Of a stretch of DNA of 64,000 nt, positions 9,753-19,071 are shown one piece after another. Source of the stretch: CAIJXB01 sp964455905 (GTDB taxonomy: Bacteria > Chlamydiota > Chlamydiia > Chlamydiales > Rhabdochlamydiaceae); NCBI GenBank assembly GCA_964455905.1, contig CAYVYN010000003.1, positions 1-64,000 on the forward strand, read 5' to 3'. The notes below the pieces were generated by a model, which was given only the letters and a program-made list of their open reading frames with translations, did not search any database and was not told the DNA's origin. A program made the translations under genes and the position numbers. The stretch's first letter is position 1; each line of letters starts with the position of its first letter.

Positions 9753-11933
9753 TTAGGAACAGGGTTTTGTTTGGCTAAGTACTTGGTACACCTGTACCGG
9801 TTGCTCTATTCCTTTTAAATGGACAAGGTCTAGTTTTTGGCATTCGAAATGTTCCTTGACCCCGGGAGATAAGTAGGTGTCTTCAGAAATTAAAATCTGC
9901 ATTGGCTTTGCAACAGAGCAAAGACGAGATGCTTGATTAACATTAGCTCCGATTGCTGTGTAGTTTAGTCTGTTTTCTGCTCCCATATTTCCAGTGTAAA
10001 CAAGGCCTGTATGTATCCCAATGCCAATAGAAAAAGTGGGTTCATTTAGCTTGGCTTTTTCGTTATTCCAGGTCGATAAGTCTTTAATCATTAAAAGAGC
10101 CGCTTGAATTGCTTTAACCGCATGAAAACTAAATGCTAGAGGTGCTCCATACAAAGTCATGATTTCATCCCCAATAAACTTATCAACGACTCCTTTTGTA
10201 TCATCAATAATACGACACATTCGAGTCATATACGCATTTAATATATTGATCAGGGCAAAAGGATCCATTCCTTCAGCAAAGTGTGTGAAATTACGGATAT
10301 CACTAAAAAGGAGTGTTACAATTTTTTCTTCCCCCTGAAGCTCAATGTTGTGCTCTAAAATTTCTTGGGAGATTTCTTTTGACACTACTTTATTGAGGAT
10401 TCCTCGGATTTTATCACGATCTTGCAAAGCAGAAACCATCCCTTCAAACGAGTGGGCTAGCGTGGCTACTTCATCTTCTCGTTTATCTACAGAAGGAAGA
10501 AGTAAGGCTTGGTAGGTTCCTTTACTTAGCTCTTCGGATGCTTTAGATAAAATAGAGATAGGTCCTGTGATTTTTTTTGCGATCTTATGTAAGCATGCTA
10601 GTGCAATTAAAAGAGAAAGGGTTGCAGCTGCTATTAAACTTAGCGAAATTTTTAAGGAAATTCCTTGAGTTAAGTTCTCTAAAAAGTTTGACATAGATAA
10701 TGATTCTTCTTTAGGGATGAGAATAAATAACTGAAAGAGTTCTAGGTCTATAGTCGAAACAGCGTATTCTTTGTTTTGCCAGAAAATAAAGTCGCTTTCT
10801 TTTGCTGTGGCAAAAGGAAAGTCCATTTCGTTAGGGTAGAAAGAAGTTCCCTCTGGCGTAAATCCCATCGATAAATTACTACTTAGTGCGATGATGTTTT
10901 TTTGTATCAGGGTAGAAATATTTTGTAAAAGAGCAGATAAAGAAAAGCCAATAGCAACTTTATTTCTTGACTTGTCAGAAAGAAATACCGCTTTCACGAT
11001 GTCTAAATCTTGAGAGGTTCCTTCTTTTCTAAGAACAAGAAAAGGGATTTTGTCTAATTCTTTATCTTCAATTGAAGGCAATATGGGATGTTCGAAAAAA
11101 GCTTCTTTAGAAAGGATGCATAGGGGGGGGTGCTTTCCTGCATGATGATCTATTTGTTCTATACAGCCCATTTTTAAAGCGCCTATTGGGACAATAGAGC
11201 TTTTGTCTTCTTGGAAGGGGACGAGTGCTTGTATCAGCTCAATTTGTTCTAGCCACTCGTTTTGCTCTAGAAGTAGAGAAGAAAAAAGATGTCTTGTCGA
11301 GTCTTTATCCGTATAGCTAGAAGAAGGTATTTCCATATCTATAAAAGAAGAAGGGAGATTTTGTTCACTTGCTGCTTCTAGTAGTTCTTTGGGCATCGGG
11401 ATTTTGTCTTTAAGAAGCTTTTCAAGGTCTTTTTTGTCGTAAAGAAAGTATACGGGAGTTTCTGTTTCTGTTGTTGGTATGGCTATAAAAAGACCTTCTT
11501 GATCCTGTATCTTTATCCATAGATTTTTTCCAGGACCTGCGGCCCAAGAGAAAGAGTGAAGCTTAGCGTCTTGAGGAGATATGCACGCATTTTTGTTTTC
11601 AGAGTCTTGGGTTTGTATAAAAGCAATATTTGGTTCGTAAAAAAGGATTTTTGCGGCATCTTTCCAAAGTGAGCCCGTCGCTTCTTTCGCATTCGATACC
11701 ATCTGGGCTACTCTTTCTAGATTTGCGGCTGTTTCAATGATACGAAAAGAAAAAAGAAACGAAGTAAACTCTTTTTCTCCTTGTTCTTTACTTTGAATGT
11801 AGCGATTTAGCTTCAAGCCTCCTTTTGAAAGGTCATGTTTGATCCACACTTCAGAGGTCACAATATTACAAACCCCACTTAAAATAAGAATGGCTCCTAC
11901 ACTAACAAATAGCTTAGTCCTTAATGTCTTCAT
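9753..11933 (-). CDS. Membrane-bound class III adenylate cyclase with HAMP
   Basis: 726 aa. Membrane helix at about 8-26, a large extracytoplasmic sensor region to about 420, a second membrane helix (about 430-450), a HAMP linker and a class III cyclase domain from about 535. Catalytic residues are present: metal-binding D545 (FSDIRNFT) and D589 (IGDEIM), substrate-specifying K585 and T659 (NYTAIG), and transition-state N666 and R670 (VNQASR). A Thr rather than Asp at the adenine-selecting position is the mark of class IIIb, the bicarbonate-responsive subclass, so the product should be cAMP from ATP. Divergent from the antiporter gene, convergent with comF. The 210-bp gap downstream (9543-9752) shows no recognisable element. 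The signal sensed is unknown. Confidence 0.88.
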   Translation of the reverse strand: MKTLRTKLFVSVGAILILSGVCNIVTSEVWIKHDLSKGGLKLNRYIQSKEQGEKEFTSFLFSFRIIETAANLERVAQMVSNAKEATGSLWKDAAKILFYEPNIAFIQTQDSENKNACISPQDAKLHSFSWAAGPGKNLWIKIQDQEGLFIAIPTTETETPVYFLYDKKDLEKLLKDKIPMPKELLEAASEQNLPSSFIDMEIPSSSYTDKDSTRHLFSSLLLEQNEWLEQIELIQALVPFQEDKSSIVPIGALKMGCIEQIDHHAGKHPPLCILSKEAFFEHPILPSIEDKELDKIPFLVLRKEGTSQDLDIVKAVFLSDKSRNKVAIGFSLSALLQNISTLIQKNIIALSSNLSMGFTPEGTSFYPNEMDFPFATAKESDFIFWQNKEYAVSTIDLELFQLFILIPKEESLSMSNFLENLTQGISLKISLSLIAAATLSLLIALACLHKIAKKITGPISILSKASEELSKGTYQALLLPSVDKREDEVATLAHSFEGMVSALQDRDKIRGILNKVVSKEISQEILEHNIELQGEEKIVTLLFSDIRNFTHFAEGMDPFALINILNAYMTRMCRIIDDTKGVVDKFIGDEIMTLYGAPLAFSFHAVKAIQAALLMIKDLSTWNNEKAKLNEPTFSIGIGIHTGLVYTGNMGAENRLNYTAIGANVNQASRLCSVAKPMQILISEDTYLSPGVKEHFECQKLDLVHLKGIEQPVQVYQVLSQTKPCS

Positions 11934-12047
11934 GCGATCCTGGCCCTGTTTTCTTTTTTTTAGAGTTTTCTTTAAATAATGAAAAGAAAATATTTTATTG
12001 AGCAGAGATATCTTTTTCTGTATATGAGTAGAAACAGGGAGGTGGAT

Positions 12048-13280
12048 ATGGAGATTCCCATATTTTTATTTGAGCTAGCGCTGGTTTTATTTTTTGCTAG
12101 AGTCTTTGGGCAGCTTGCTGCATATTTTCGGGTTTCTCCAGTCTTGGGAGAGTTGCTAGCCGGAGTTATCATAGGGCCAAGTCTTTTGGGGTGGGTTGCT
12201 ATGACTCCTATGATGGAGGTGTTTGCCCAAATAGCTATACTTTTACTGCTTTTTGAAGTGGGTATTCAAACTGATGTCGAGCGTCTTGTTTCTTCGGGTA
12301 TGAAGGCTTCTTTAGTTGCAGTCGGTGGGGTTGTTCTGCCTTTGTGTTTTGGTTTTTGTACTAGTTATTTTTTATTTTCTTTTTCTTTTTTAACGAGTTT
12401 GTTTGTTGGTAGTACTCTTACTGCAACAAGCATAGGCATCACTCTAAGAGTGTTACAAGATATGAAAAAGCAGCATAGTCAAGAATCGCAGATAGTCTTA
12501 GGTGCTGCCATTTTAGACGATATATTAGGAATTGTTTTGCTCTCTATTTTATATGAATTTGCTTTTAGCAAAGAAGTTAATTGGATGGGGGCCGCCAAGG
12601 TTGTTTCTTTGATTGCTCTATTTTGTTTTTTCGCTCCTTTATTAGTAAAGGCTGTTGCGCACTTTTTAGAAAAGTGGGAGAAAAAAAATCCTATGGCTGG
12701 TTTTATCCCAACCAGCACCACTATCTTAATTTTACTTTTTGGTTGTCTGGCATATTTATTAGGTGCTCCAGAGCTTTTAGGTGGGTTTGTGGCCGGGCTT
12801 GCTTTTTCAAAACGCTTTAAAGTCCGCTCTTTTTTACCTAAAAATATAGAGTTTAGCGAGAAAGTTGAAAAAGGAATGGCCCCTATTGTTGGGTTATTCA
12901 CCCCTGTATTTTTTGTCGGCATCGGCCTTTCTTTAGACTTAAGTGCTATAAATTTTTCTAGCTCATCGATTTGGCTATTAACTGGAGCTTTAACTCTGGG
13001 CGGATTTTTAGGAAAGATTTTAGCAGGCTTTTTACTCAATAAAGAAAATTTCATAAAGAAAATGGCTGTTGGAATCGCTATGACCCCAAGGGGGGAAGTT
13101 GGATTTGTATTTGCTAGTGTTGGATTAAGCGCTGATGTTTTTTCTGTAGAGGTGTACACAGCTCTTGTTTTAGTCATTATGATTACTACAGTATTTTCAC
13201 CACCGCTTTTACGTTTTTTTTATAATAAGTTTGACGTCAGCAATGGAAAAAAACTTGTTGATTATTTGATGAGAAAATGA
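12048..13280 (+). CDS. CPA2-family cation/proton antiporter
   Basis: 410 aa, almost entirely membrane helices (about 12), of the monovalent cation:proton antiporter-2 type (KefB/NapA-like). The conserved DD pair of the ion-binding helix is visible in LGAAILDDILG at about residues 155-165, and the ATSIGIT stretch precedes it. There is no C-terminal TrkA-N domain, so it is the short form. The start at 12048 is chosen over an in-frame ATG at 11979 because of a strong GGGAGG just upstream and because CPA2 proteins begin near this point. It ends 1 nt before the efflux adaptor gene, so it probably heads the operon. The coupled ion (Na or K) cannot be told. Confidence 0.85.
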   Translation: MEIPIFLFELALVLFFARVFGQLAAYFRVSPVLGELLAGVIIGPSLLGWVAMTPMMEVFAQIAILLLLFEVGIQTDVERLVSSGMKASLVAVGGVVLPLCFGFCTSYFLFSFSFLTSLFVGSTLTATSIGITLRVLQDMKKQHSQESQIVLGAAILDDILGIVLLSILYEFAFSKEVNWMGAAKVVSLIALFCFFAPLLVKAVAHFLEKWEKKNPMAGFIPTSTTILILLFGCLAYLLGAPELLGGFVAGLAFSKRFKVRSFLPKNIEFSEKVEKGMAPIVGLFTPVFFVGIGLSLDLSAINFSSSSIWLLTGALTLGGFLGKILAGFLLNKENFIKKMAVGIAMTPRGEVGFVFASVGLSADVFSVEVYTALVLVIMITTVFSPPLLRFFYNKFDVSNGKKLVDYLMRK

Positions 13281-13281
13281 C

Positions 13282-14436
13282 ATGAAAGGGTTTATGAAAA
13301 AGAAAACATCTATTTTATTTTTAGCTCTTGGAGTGGTGCTTAGTGGCTGTGGTATAAATGAGCCTCCTGTTAAGGTGAGGCCGCCCGTTCCGATTACTGC
13401 TTTTGAGGTGGTTGAAGAAACGATTCCAGCTCCTTTTGAATTTGTTGGAGTTGCCAAAAGCTCTCATCCTGTAGAAATTAGAGCGAGGGTTGAGGGGTAT
13501 TTATGGAGTATTAATTATCTAGAAGGTAGCGCTGTAAAAAGAGGTGATCTTCTTTTTGTAATAGATCCGTTGCCGTTTGAAGCAAGCGTTGAGGAGGCTA
13601 AGGCTGCTTTAGAAGGTTATTCAGCTGTTTTATGGCGCGCGCAAAAATCTTTAGATCGAATTACTCCTCTTTTTGCAAAAAATGCGGCTAGCCAAAAAGA
13701 TTTAGATGATGCCACGGCAGATGTTCTTACCGCTAAAGCAAGCGTTTTAGCTGCGCAGGCAAACCTGGTACAGGCAGAGCTTAACTTAAGTTACACAAGG
13801 GTTACTTCTCCGATTGATGGGCTTTCTGGAAGAGCTGCTTTTCGAGAGGGTACTTTAATAACACCTAGTGTAAATGGGCTACTTACACTTGTTTCTGTTA
13901 TAGATCCTATTTGGGTTTTATTTAGTGTGTCAGATAACCAAATGCTGCAAGGACAAGGCGAGAAAGCAAAAAATGAATTGATCTTGCCCCCGCAGCAAGA
14001 GTTTACTGTGACCCTGGAACTCTCTGATGGAACGATGTTCCCTTATTCGGGTAAAGTGAATTTTACTTCTCCCACGCTAGATCCTGCGACAGGCGCTCTT
14101 GTAGTTAGAGCTACTTTCCCAAATCCGCAGGGCTTAATTTTACCTGGACAGTTTGTTAGAGCCCATGTTTCGGGGGCCGTAAGACCTAATGCAATTTTTG
14201 TTCCGCAAAAAGCTGTTTTTCAAGGGCAAACAGGGATGTATGTCTTTATCGTAAAATCAGATAATACTGTTTCATTACAAGCTGTCGAACCTGGAGAGTG
14301 GTATGGAGACTATTGGATCATTAAACAGGGGTTAAGCCCTGGGGATGTTGTTGTTTTGGAAGGAACCAATAAACTCGTTGAGGGATCTTCTGTTGTGATT
14401 ACTTCTAAACAACTTCCCTCTAAGGCAGCCTTATGA
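13282..14436 (+). CDS. RND efflux periplasmic adaptor lipoprotein (AcrA/MexA-type)
   Basis: 384 aa. Lipoprotein signal peptide with lipobox L-S-G-C, then the membrane-fusion-protein order: beta-barrel/lipoyl half (RARVEGYLW), alpha-hairpin (about residues 95-150), second lipoyl half (SPIDGLSGRA) and a beta-barrel. It links the inner-membrane pump to the outer-membrane channel. Starts 1 nt after the antiporter stop; an alternative ATG at 13294 (MKKKTS) gives an equally good signal peptide. Overlaps the next gene by 4 nt (ATGA). Confidence 0.92.
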   Translation: MKGFMKKKTSILFLALGVVLSGCGINEPPVKVRPPVPITAFEVVEETIPAPFEFVGVAKSSHPVEIRARVEGYLWSINYLEGSAVKRGDLLFVIDPLPFEASVEEAKAALEGYSAVLWRAQKSLDRITPLFAKNAASQKDLDDATADVLTAKASVLAAQANLVQAELNLSYTRVTSPIDGLSGRAAFREGTLITPSVNGLLTLVSVIDPIWVLFSVSDNQMLQGQGEKAKNELILPPQQEFTVTLELSDGTMFPYSGKVNFTSPTLDPATGALVVRATFPNPQGLILPGQFVRAHVSGAVRPNAIFVPQKAVFQGQTGMYVFIVKSDNTVSLQAVEPGEWYGDYWIIKQGLSPGDVVVLEGTNKLVEGSSVVITSKQLPSKAAL

Positions 14437-17400
14437 TTTCGAAGTTTTTTTTAGAGCGTCCTATTTTTGCGATGGTGACTTCTATTTTAATTGTCCTTGT
14501 CGGATTACTTGCACTTGTTCATTTGCCGATTGAACAATATCCCAACATTACACCACCCCAAATACAGGTTTCGACAAGCTATCCAGGCGCTAGTGCTGAG
14601 ATTTTATCAGATTCAGTAGCAGCTCCTTTGGAAAATCAGATCAACGGCGTGGAGGATATGATTTATATGTACTCGCAAAATGCGTCTACAGGGAATCTAT
14701 CCATGAGCGTCTATTTTACAATTGGGGCAAATTCGGATACTGCTTTAAATAATGTTCAAGATAGGGTTGATCTTGCTTTAGCTCAGCTTCCTGAAGCTGT
14801 TCAAAAGCAAGGCGTTATTGTAAAAAAAGAAACCCCAACGATTTTACTTCTTGTTGCCGTAGAGTCAGACGGACGCTATGATGAGATCTATACGAATAAC
14901 TATGCCACGATTCATATTGCAGATGAAATACTAAGAATTCCAGGGGTTAGCGATGCTAAATTGATAAATGCAAGAAACTATTCGATGAGAGTTTGGCTAA
15001 GACCAGATAAAATGGCTCAGCTTAAGCTTGGTACTAGTGATGTCATCGATGCTATCAAAGAGCAAAGTGCTGATTATCCTTTAGGAGAGCTCGGCGAGCC
15101 TCCTACAAAATCTTTAGTGCAGATGACTTTACCTATGACATGTTTAGGTCGTTTAGAAACTCCAGATCAATTTGATGAAATTATTTTACGAGCTACTCCA
15201 GATGGTTCCACTGTTAAGATTAAAGACATAGGCTATACTGAGCTAGGGGCCCAAGATTACACAGTCAATGGAGCTCTTGATGGAAAAACGGCTTCTTTAA
15301 TTGCTATTTATCAAGAATATGGAGCTAACGCCCTAACTGTTGCAGATTCTGTAAGAGCTAAGCTTAAGCAGCTAGAGCAAAGATTTCCGCCGGGGATTTC
15401 ATATTCTGTTCCTTATGACACCACAAAATTTATTCAAATTTCTATTAAAGAAGTGGAGAAAACTTTATATGAAGCTGCTTTTTTAGTGGCCCTTGTTGTC
15501 TTTGTTTTTTTACAAAGCCTTCGAGCTACGGTTGTTCCTGTGATAGCTATGGTGGTCTCTATTATAGGAACATTTACTGGCATGTACATGCTTGGTTTTT
15601 CTTTAAATACCCTCACTTTATTTGGGCTTGTTCTTTCGATTGGAATCGTTGTGGACGATGCGATTGTTGTTGTTGAAAACGTAGAAAGAAATATGAGAGA
15701 AAAAGGTCTTTTACCCAAAGAGGCAGCAATAGAGGCTATGAAAGAGGTTTCTAGTCCAATTATTGCGATTGTCTGTGTTCTTTGTGCCGTATTTATTCCT
15801 GTAGCTTTTCTTGGAGGGATTGCTGGAGGGCTTTATAAGCAGTTTGCTATTACTATTTCTATTTCTGTAGTTATTTCTGGTTTTGTAGCCCTTACCTTAA
15901 GTCCTGTTCTTGCTGCTTTTTTATTAAAAAAACATGAGTCGCTTCCTAAAGTAGCAGATCTTTTTAATAAAGGACTGGCTAGATGTACCGATTTATATGC
16001 CAAAGGGGCTTCTTGGCTACTTGATCACGTTAAAATTGGCTTGGTGATATTTGGGGGTGTGATAGCTTCTTTACTTGTTCTTTTTTATAGTATTCCAACG
16101 AGTTTAGTGCCCCAAGAAGATCAGGGGTATTTATTTGCTTTTGCGAACCTGCCAGAAGAGGCTAGTTTAAATAGGACCCAAGCAACAACAGAGGCAATAG
16201 AAAAAGTAGCTTTAGAAAATCCTGCGGTAAAAAATCTAGTCTCAATGACTGGGTTTAGTTTGCTTGACAATTTAAATAGAACCCCTGTTGGCACGTATTT
16301 TGTGATTCTTAAAGATTGGGATGAAAGAAAGTCGAAATCTCTTAGCGCCGAAGGTGTTTTACAGAGCTTAGGGAAGTCTTTTTACGCTCTTCCTGAAGCC
16401 CAAATTATGCCTTTTAATCCACCAGCTATTCAGGGTCTTGGTACTGTGGGAGGCTTTGAGTTTTGGATTGTAAATGAAGGAGATCTTTCTTCAGAAAAGC
16501 TACAAGAAGTAGCAGACCAGTTTATTGAAAGTGCTAAAAAAAGAAAGGAACTTAGTTTTTTAACAACGTCCATCCAAGCTAATTGCATTCAAATTTTTGC
16601 GGATGTCGATAGAACTAAAGCTAGAGCCCTAGGTGTTCCTATTGGAGATGTATATCAGACGCTTCAAAGCTTGCTTGGTTCTGTCTATGTCAACAATTTC
16701 AATAAGTATGGCCATGTATTTCAGGTATTAGTCCAAGCAGCGCCTGAATTTCGTAGGTCCTTAGAAGATATTGGAAATATCTATGTGAAATCAGATGTGG
16801 GTGCAATGGTTCCTTTAAAATCGTTAGTTACATTCGAGTATGACAAAGGACCTAATTTGATTAGCCGCTTTAATGGGTTTCCAGCTGCAAAGATAAATGG
16901 TTCTGCTGCTGCAGGTTTTAGCTCAGGGGAAGCTCTTTTAGCGATGGAAGAAGTAGCTAATGAGGTGCTTCCTTTGGATTTGAATTATGCATGGGGAGGG
17001 CAAGCATACCAAGAAATTGCTTCGGGAGGAAGTTCTACCTTAGCGCTTGCTGGGGCTCTTGTTCTTGTGTTTTTGATTTTATCTGCTTTATATGAAAGGT
17101 GGTCCCTTCCCATCGCAATTCTTTTAGCGGTTCCTTTTGGTACATTAGGGGCTTTAATTGCTGTTTGGATCAGGGGCCTGGAAAATGATGTATACTTTCA
17201 AATTGGTCTTGTAACGCTTATTGCTTTAGCTGCAAAAAATGCAATATTAATTGTCGAGTTTGCCATCATCCGGCGAAAACAGGGACTTTCTGTTCGAGAG
17301 GCTGCTATAGAAGCAGCTAAGCAAAGGTTCCGTGCTATTTTGATGACTTCTTTAACCTTTATTTTTGGAGTTCTTCCTCTTGTAACAAGCACGGGCGCTG

Positions 17401-17528
17401 GCGCTGCGAGCCGTCATTCTGTCGGTACTGGTGTTATGGGTGGTATGATTTTAGCAACGTTCTTCGGAATCTTTTTCGTGCCATTTTTTTATAAATTATT
17501 AGATCGCAAAAAGGAGAAGGGAGAATGA
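14433..17528 (+). CDS. RND multidrug efflux pump, AcrB/HAE1-type
   Basis: 1031 aa, the usual size of hydrophobe/amphiphile RND pumps. The N-terminus (FFLERPIFAMV) and PGASAEI-x-x-x-V block are classical. The proton-relay residues are intact: D408 and D409 in IVVDDAIVVVENVER (helix 4) and K935 in ALAAKNAILIVEFA (helix 10). Two large periplasmic loops give the porter and docking domains. It acts as the proton-driven inner-membrane part of a tripartite pump exporting drugs, bile-like detergents or host antimicrobial compounds; the substrate is unknown. Overlaps its neighbours by 4 nt on both sides. Confidence 0.95.
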   Translation: MISKFFLERPIFAMVTSILIVLVGLLALVHLPIEQYPNITPPQIQVSTSYPGASAEILSDSVAAPLENQINGVEDMIYMYSQNASTGNLSMSVYFTIGANSDTALNNVQDRVDLALAQLPEAVQKQGVIVKKETPTILLLVAVESDGRYDEIYTNNYATIHIADEILRIPGVSDAKLINARNYSMRVWLRPDKMAQLKLGTSDVIDAIKEQSADYPLGELGEPPTKSLVQMTLPMTCLGRLETPDQFDEIILRATPDGSTVKIKDIGYTELGAQDYTVNGALDGKTASLIAIYQEYGANALTVADSVRAKLKQLEQRFPPGISYSVPYDTTKFIQISIKEVEKTLYEAAFLVALVVFVFLQSLRATVVPVIAMVVSIIGTFTGMYMLGFSLNTLTLFGLVLSIGIVVDDAIVVVENVERNMREKGLLPKEAAIEAMKEVSSPIIAIVCVLCAVFIPVAFLGGIAGGLYKQFAITISISVVISGFVALTLSPVLAAFLLKKHESLPKVADLFNKGLARCTDLYAKGASWLLDHVKIGLVIFGGVIASLLVLFYSIPTSLVPQEDQGYLFAFANLPEEASLNRTQATTEAIEKVALENPAVKNLVSMTGFSLLDNLNRTPVGTYFVILKDWDERKSKSLSAEGVLQSLGKSFYALPEAQIMPFNPPAIQGLGTVGGFEFWIVNEGDLSSEKLQEVADQFIESAKKRKELSFLTTSIQANCIQIFADVDRTKARALGVPIGDVYQTLQSLLGSVYVNNFNKYGHVFQVLVQAAPEFRRSLEDIGNIYVKSDVGAMVPLKSLVTFEYDKGPNLISRFNGFPAAKINGSAAAGFSSGEALLAMEEVANEVLPLDLNYAWGGQAYQEIASGGSSTLALAGALVLVFLILSALYERWSLPIAILLAVPFGTLGALIAVWIRGLENDVYFQIGLVTLIALAAKNAILIVEFAIIRRKQGLSVREAAIEAAKQRFRAILMTSLTFIFGVLPLVTSTGAGAASRHSVGTGVMGGMILATFFGIFFVPFFYKLLDRKKEKGE

Positions 17529-18949
17529 AAATAAAAGCGCTACTTTTTCTTTTTTCTTTGAGTGTTTGTTGTTCTTGTAATTTTGCCCCCAAGTATTCAG
17601 GTACGAATATGCCTATGCCGGAGTCTTTTCGTGTGGACACCGAAGACGGCGATTTTTTGGCAAATGGCCTTTGGTGGAAAAGCTTAGGCGATGAGGTCTT
17701 GGACGAACTAATCCAAACTGCTTTAAAAAATAACAAAGATTTACAGGTGGCTATGTGGAGGGTTTGTCAGTACCTAGCCCAGGCAGAAGTGGCGCGCTCT
17801 AGTCTTTTTCCTCAGCTTTCAGGGGGGGGAGGGGCTCTTAAAGAAAAGGTCCCTGTCAATCAAAATTTCCTACCGTTAGGACTTAGTCCTATTATCCCTG
17901 AATATGCGTTAAATCTTTCTCTTTCCTATGAATTAGACTTTTGGGGGAAGGTTCGTAACCAGTCGTCGGCTGCCTATTTTGAATACCTAGCAGAGGTAGA
18001 GAATCGAAGAACTGTTGTTCTTACTTTGATAGGGTCGACAGCTCAAAGTTACATTCTTTTAAGGCAGCTCGACCTTCAGTTAGAAATGGCTAAAAAGATC
18101 CAAAAGTCAAGGGGCGCATCTCTTCAAATTGCAAAATATCGTTTTGAAGGGGGCATTACTTCTGAAATAGAAGTAGAGCAGGCGATGTCTGTTTACCAAG
18201 AAGCTGTCGCTATGGTTCAAGAACTAGAAAGAAAAGTACCGGTCCAGGAAAATTTACTCAGCATTCTTTTAGGACAAAATCCAGGGCCTATTCCAAGAGG
18301 GAAGTCGCTAAAAGAGCTAATCTTACCTAAGGAAGTTCCAACGGGACTTCCTGTAGACCTTTTAACCAGAAGGCCAGATATTGTACAGGCTGAAAACAAT
18401 CTTAAAGCTGCTTGTGCAAATGTGGGAGTCGCTAGGGCTGCTTTTTTTCCACAGTTTTCTTTCGCTTCTTTATATGGAGTGGAAAGCCTGCATCTTAAAA
18501 CACTTCTTAAAAAGCCTGCTACTACCTGGGTCATAGGAGGCAGTCTTTTACAGGAAATCTTTACAGGGGGATCTCTTCGAGGTCAGTTAAAAATTGCTCA
18601 AGCCCAAAAGCAAGAGCTCATTTTTCAGTATGAAAATGTCATTTTAAAAGCTTTTAAAGAAGTAGATGATGCTCTTATTGGATTAAGGCAGTCTAAAGAG
18701 GTTTTTAAGGCAGACACCCTTCAATTGCAAGCGCTAGAAAATTATCTTCAGCTTGCATGGTATCGATATTATGAAGGACAAAACCAATACCTTACCGTTC
18801 TTGACGCGGAAAGAAAAGTGTTTGATTCTGAGTTAAATACAGCAGCAGCGCAGGCCAACCAGTTTCTTATCCTAGTAGATCTTTATAAGGCTCTAGGTGG
18901 GGGTTGGGTTTTAGAGGCTGATGATCATCTGGTTCAAGAAAAAAAATAA
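17525..18949 (+). CDS. Outer-membrane efflux channel lipoprotein (OprM/NodT-type)
   Basis: 474 aa. Lipoprotein signal with Cys near residue 18, then the PxxW-x-x-L/F-x-D-xxL pattern of NodT-type outer-membrane factors (WWKSLGDEVLDELIQTAL), two tandem OEP repeats with long helices, and the LLTRRPDIVQAENNLKAA segment typical of the family. It completes the antiporter-adaptor-pump-channel operon, each gene overlapping or abutting the next. I see no clear terminator; 18950-19071 is AT-rich and precedes an orphan gene. Confidence 0.93.
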   Translation: MKIKALLFLFSLSVCCSCNFAPKYSGTNMPMPESFRVDTEDGDFLANGLWWKSLGDEVLDELIQTALKNNKDLQVAMWRVCQYLAQAEVARSSLFPQLSGGGGALKEKVPVNQNFLPLGLSPIIPEYALNLSLSYELDFWGKVRNQSSAAYFEYLAEVENRRTVVLTLIGSTAQSYILLRQLDLQLEMAKKIQKSRGASLQIAKYRFEGGITSEIEVEQAMSVYQEAVAMVQELERKVPVQENLLSILLGQNPGPIPRGKSLKELILPKEVPTGLPVDLLTRRPDIVQAENNLKAACANVGVARAAFFPQFSFASLYGVESLHLKTLLKKPATTWVIGGSLLQEIFTGGSLRGQLKIAQAQKQELIFQYENVILKAFKEVDDALIGLRQSKEVFKADTLQLQALENYLQLAWYRYYEGQNQYLTVLDAERKVFDSELNTAAAQANQFLILVDLYKALGGGWVLEADDHLVQEKK

Positions 18950-19071
18950 TTTTTCTTCTTTTATTTTTATTCTATTCCTTTTCTTTTTAAATGTTTACAT
19001 TTTTTAGCGTGTTTAATTTGTGTTTTTAATATTTCACGTTTGATTTAATTAAAAATAAAAAAGGAGTTGGT

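Noticed and set aside
12479..13177. 232-codon minus-strand frame inside the antiporter
   Set aside because: Low-complexity Lys/Pro/Thr/Asn shadow of a membrane-protein gene with clear family identity on the plus strand.
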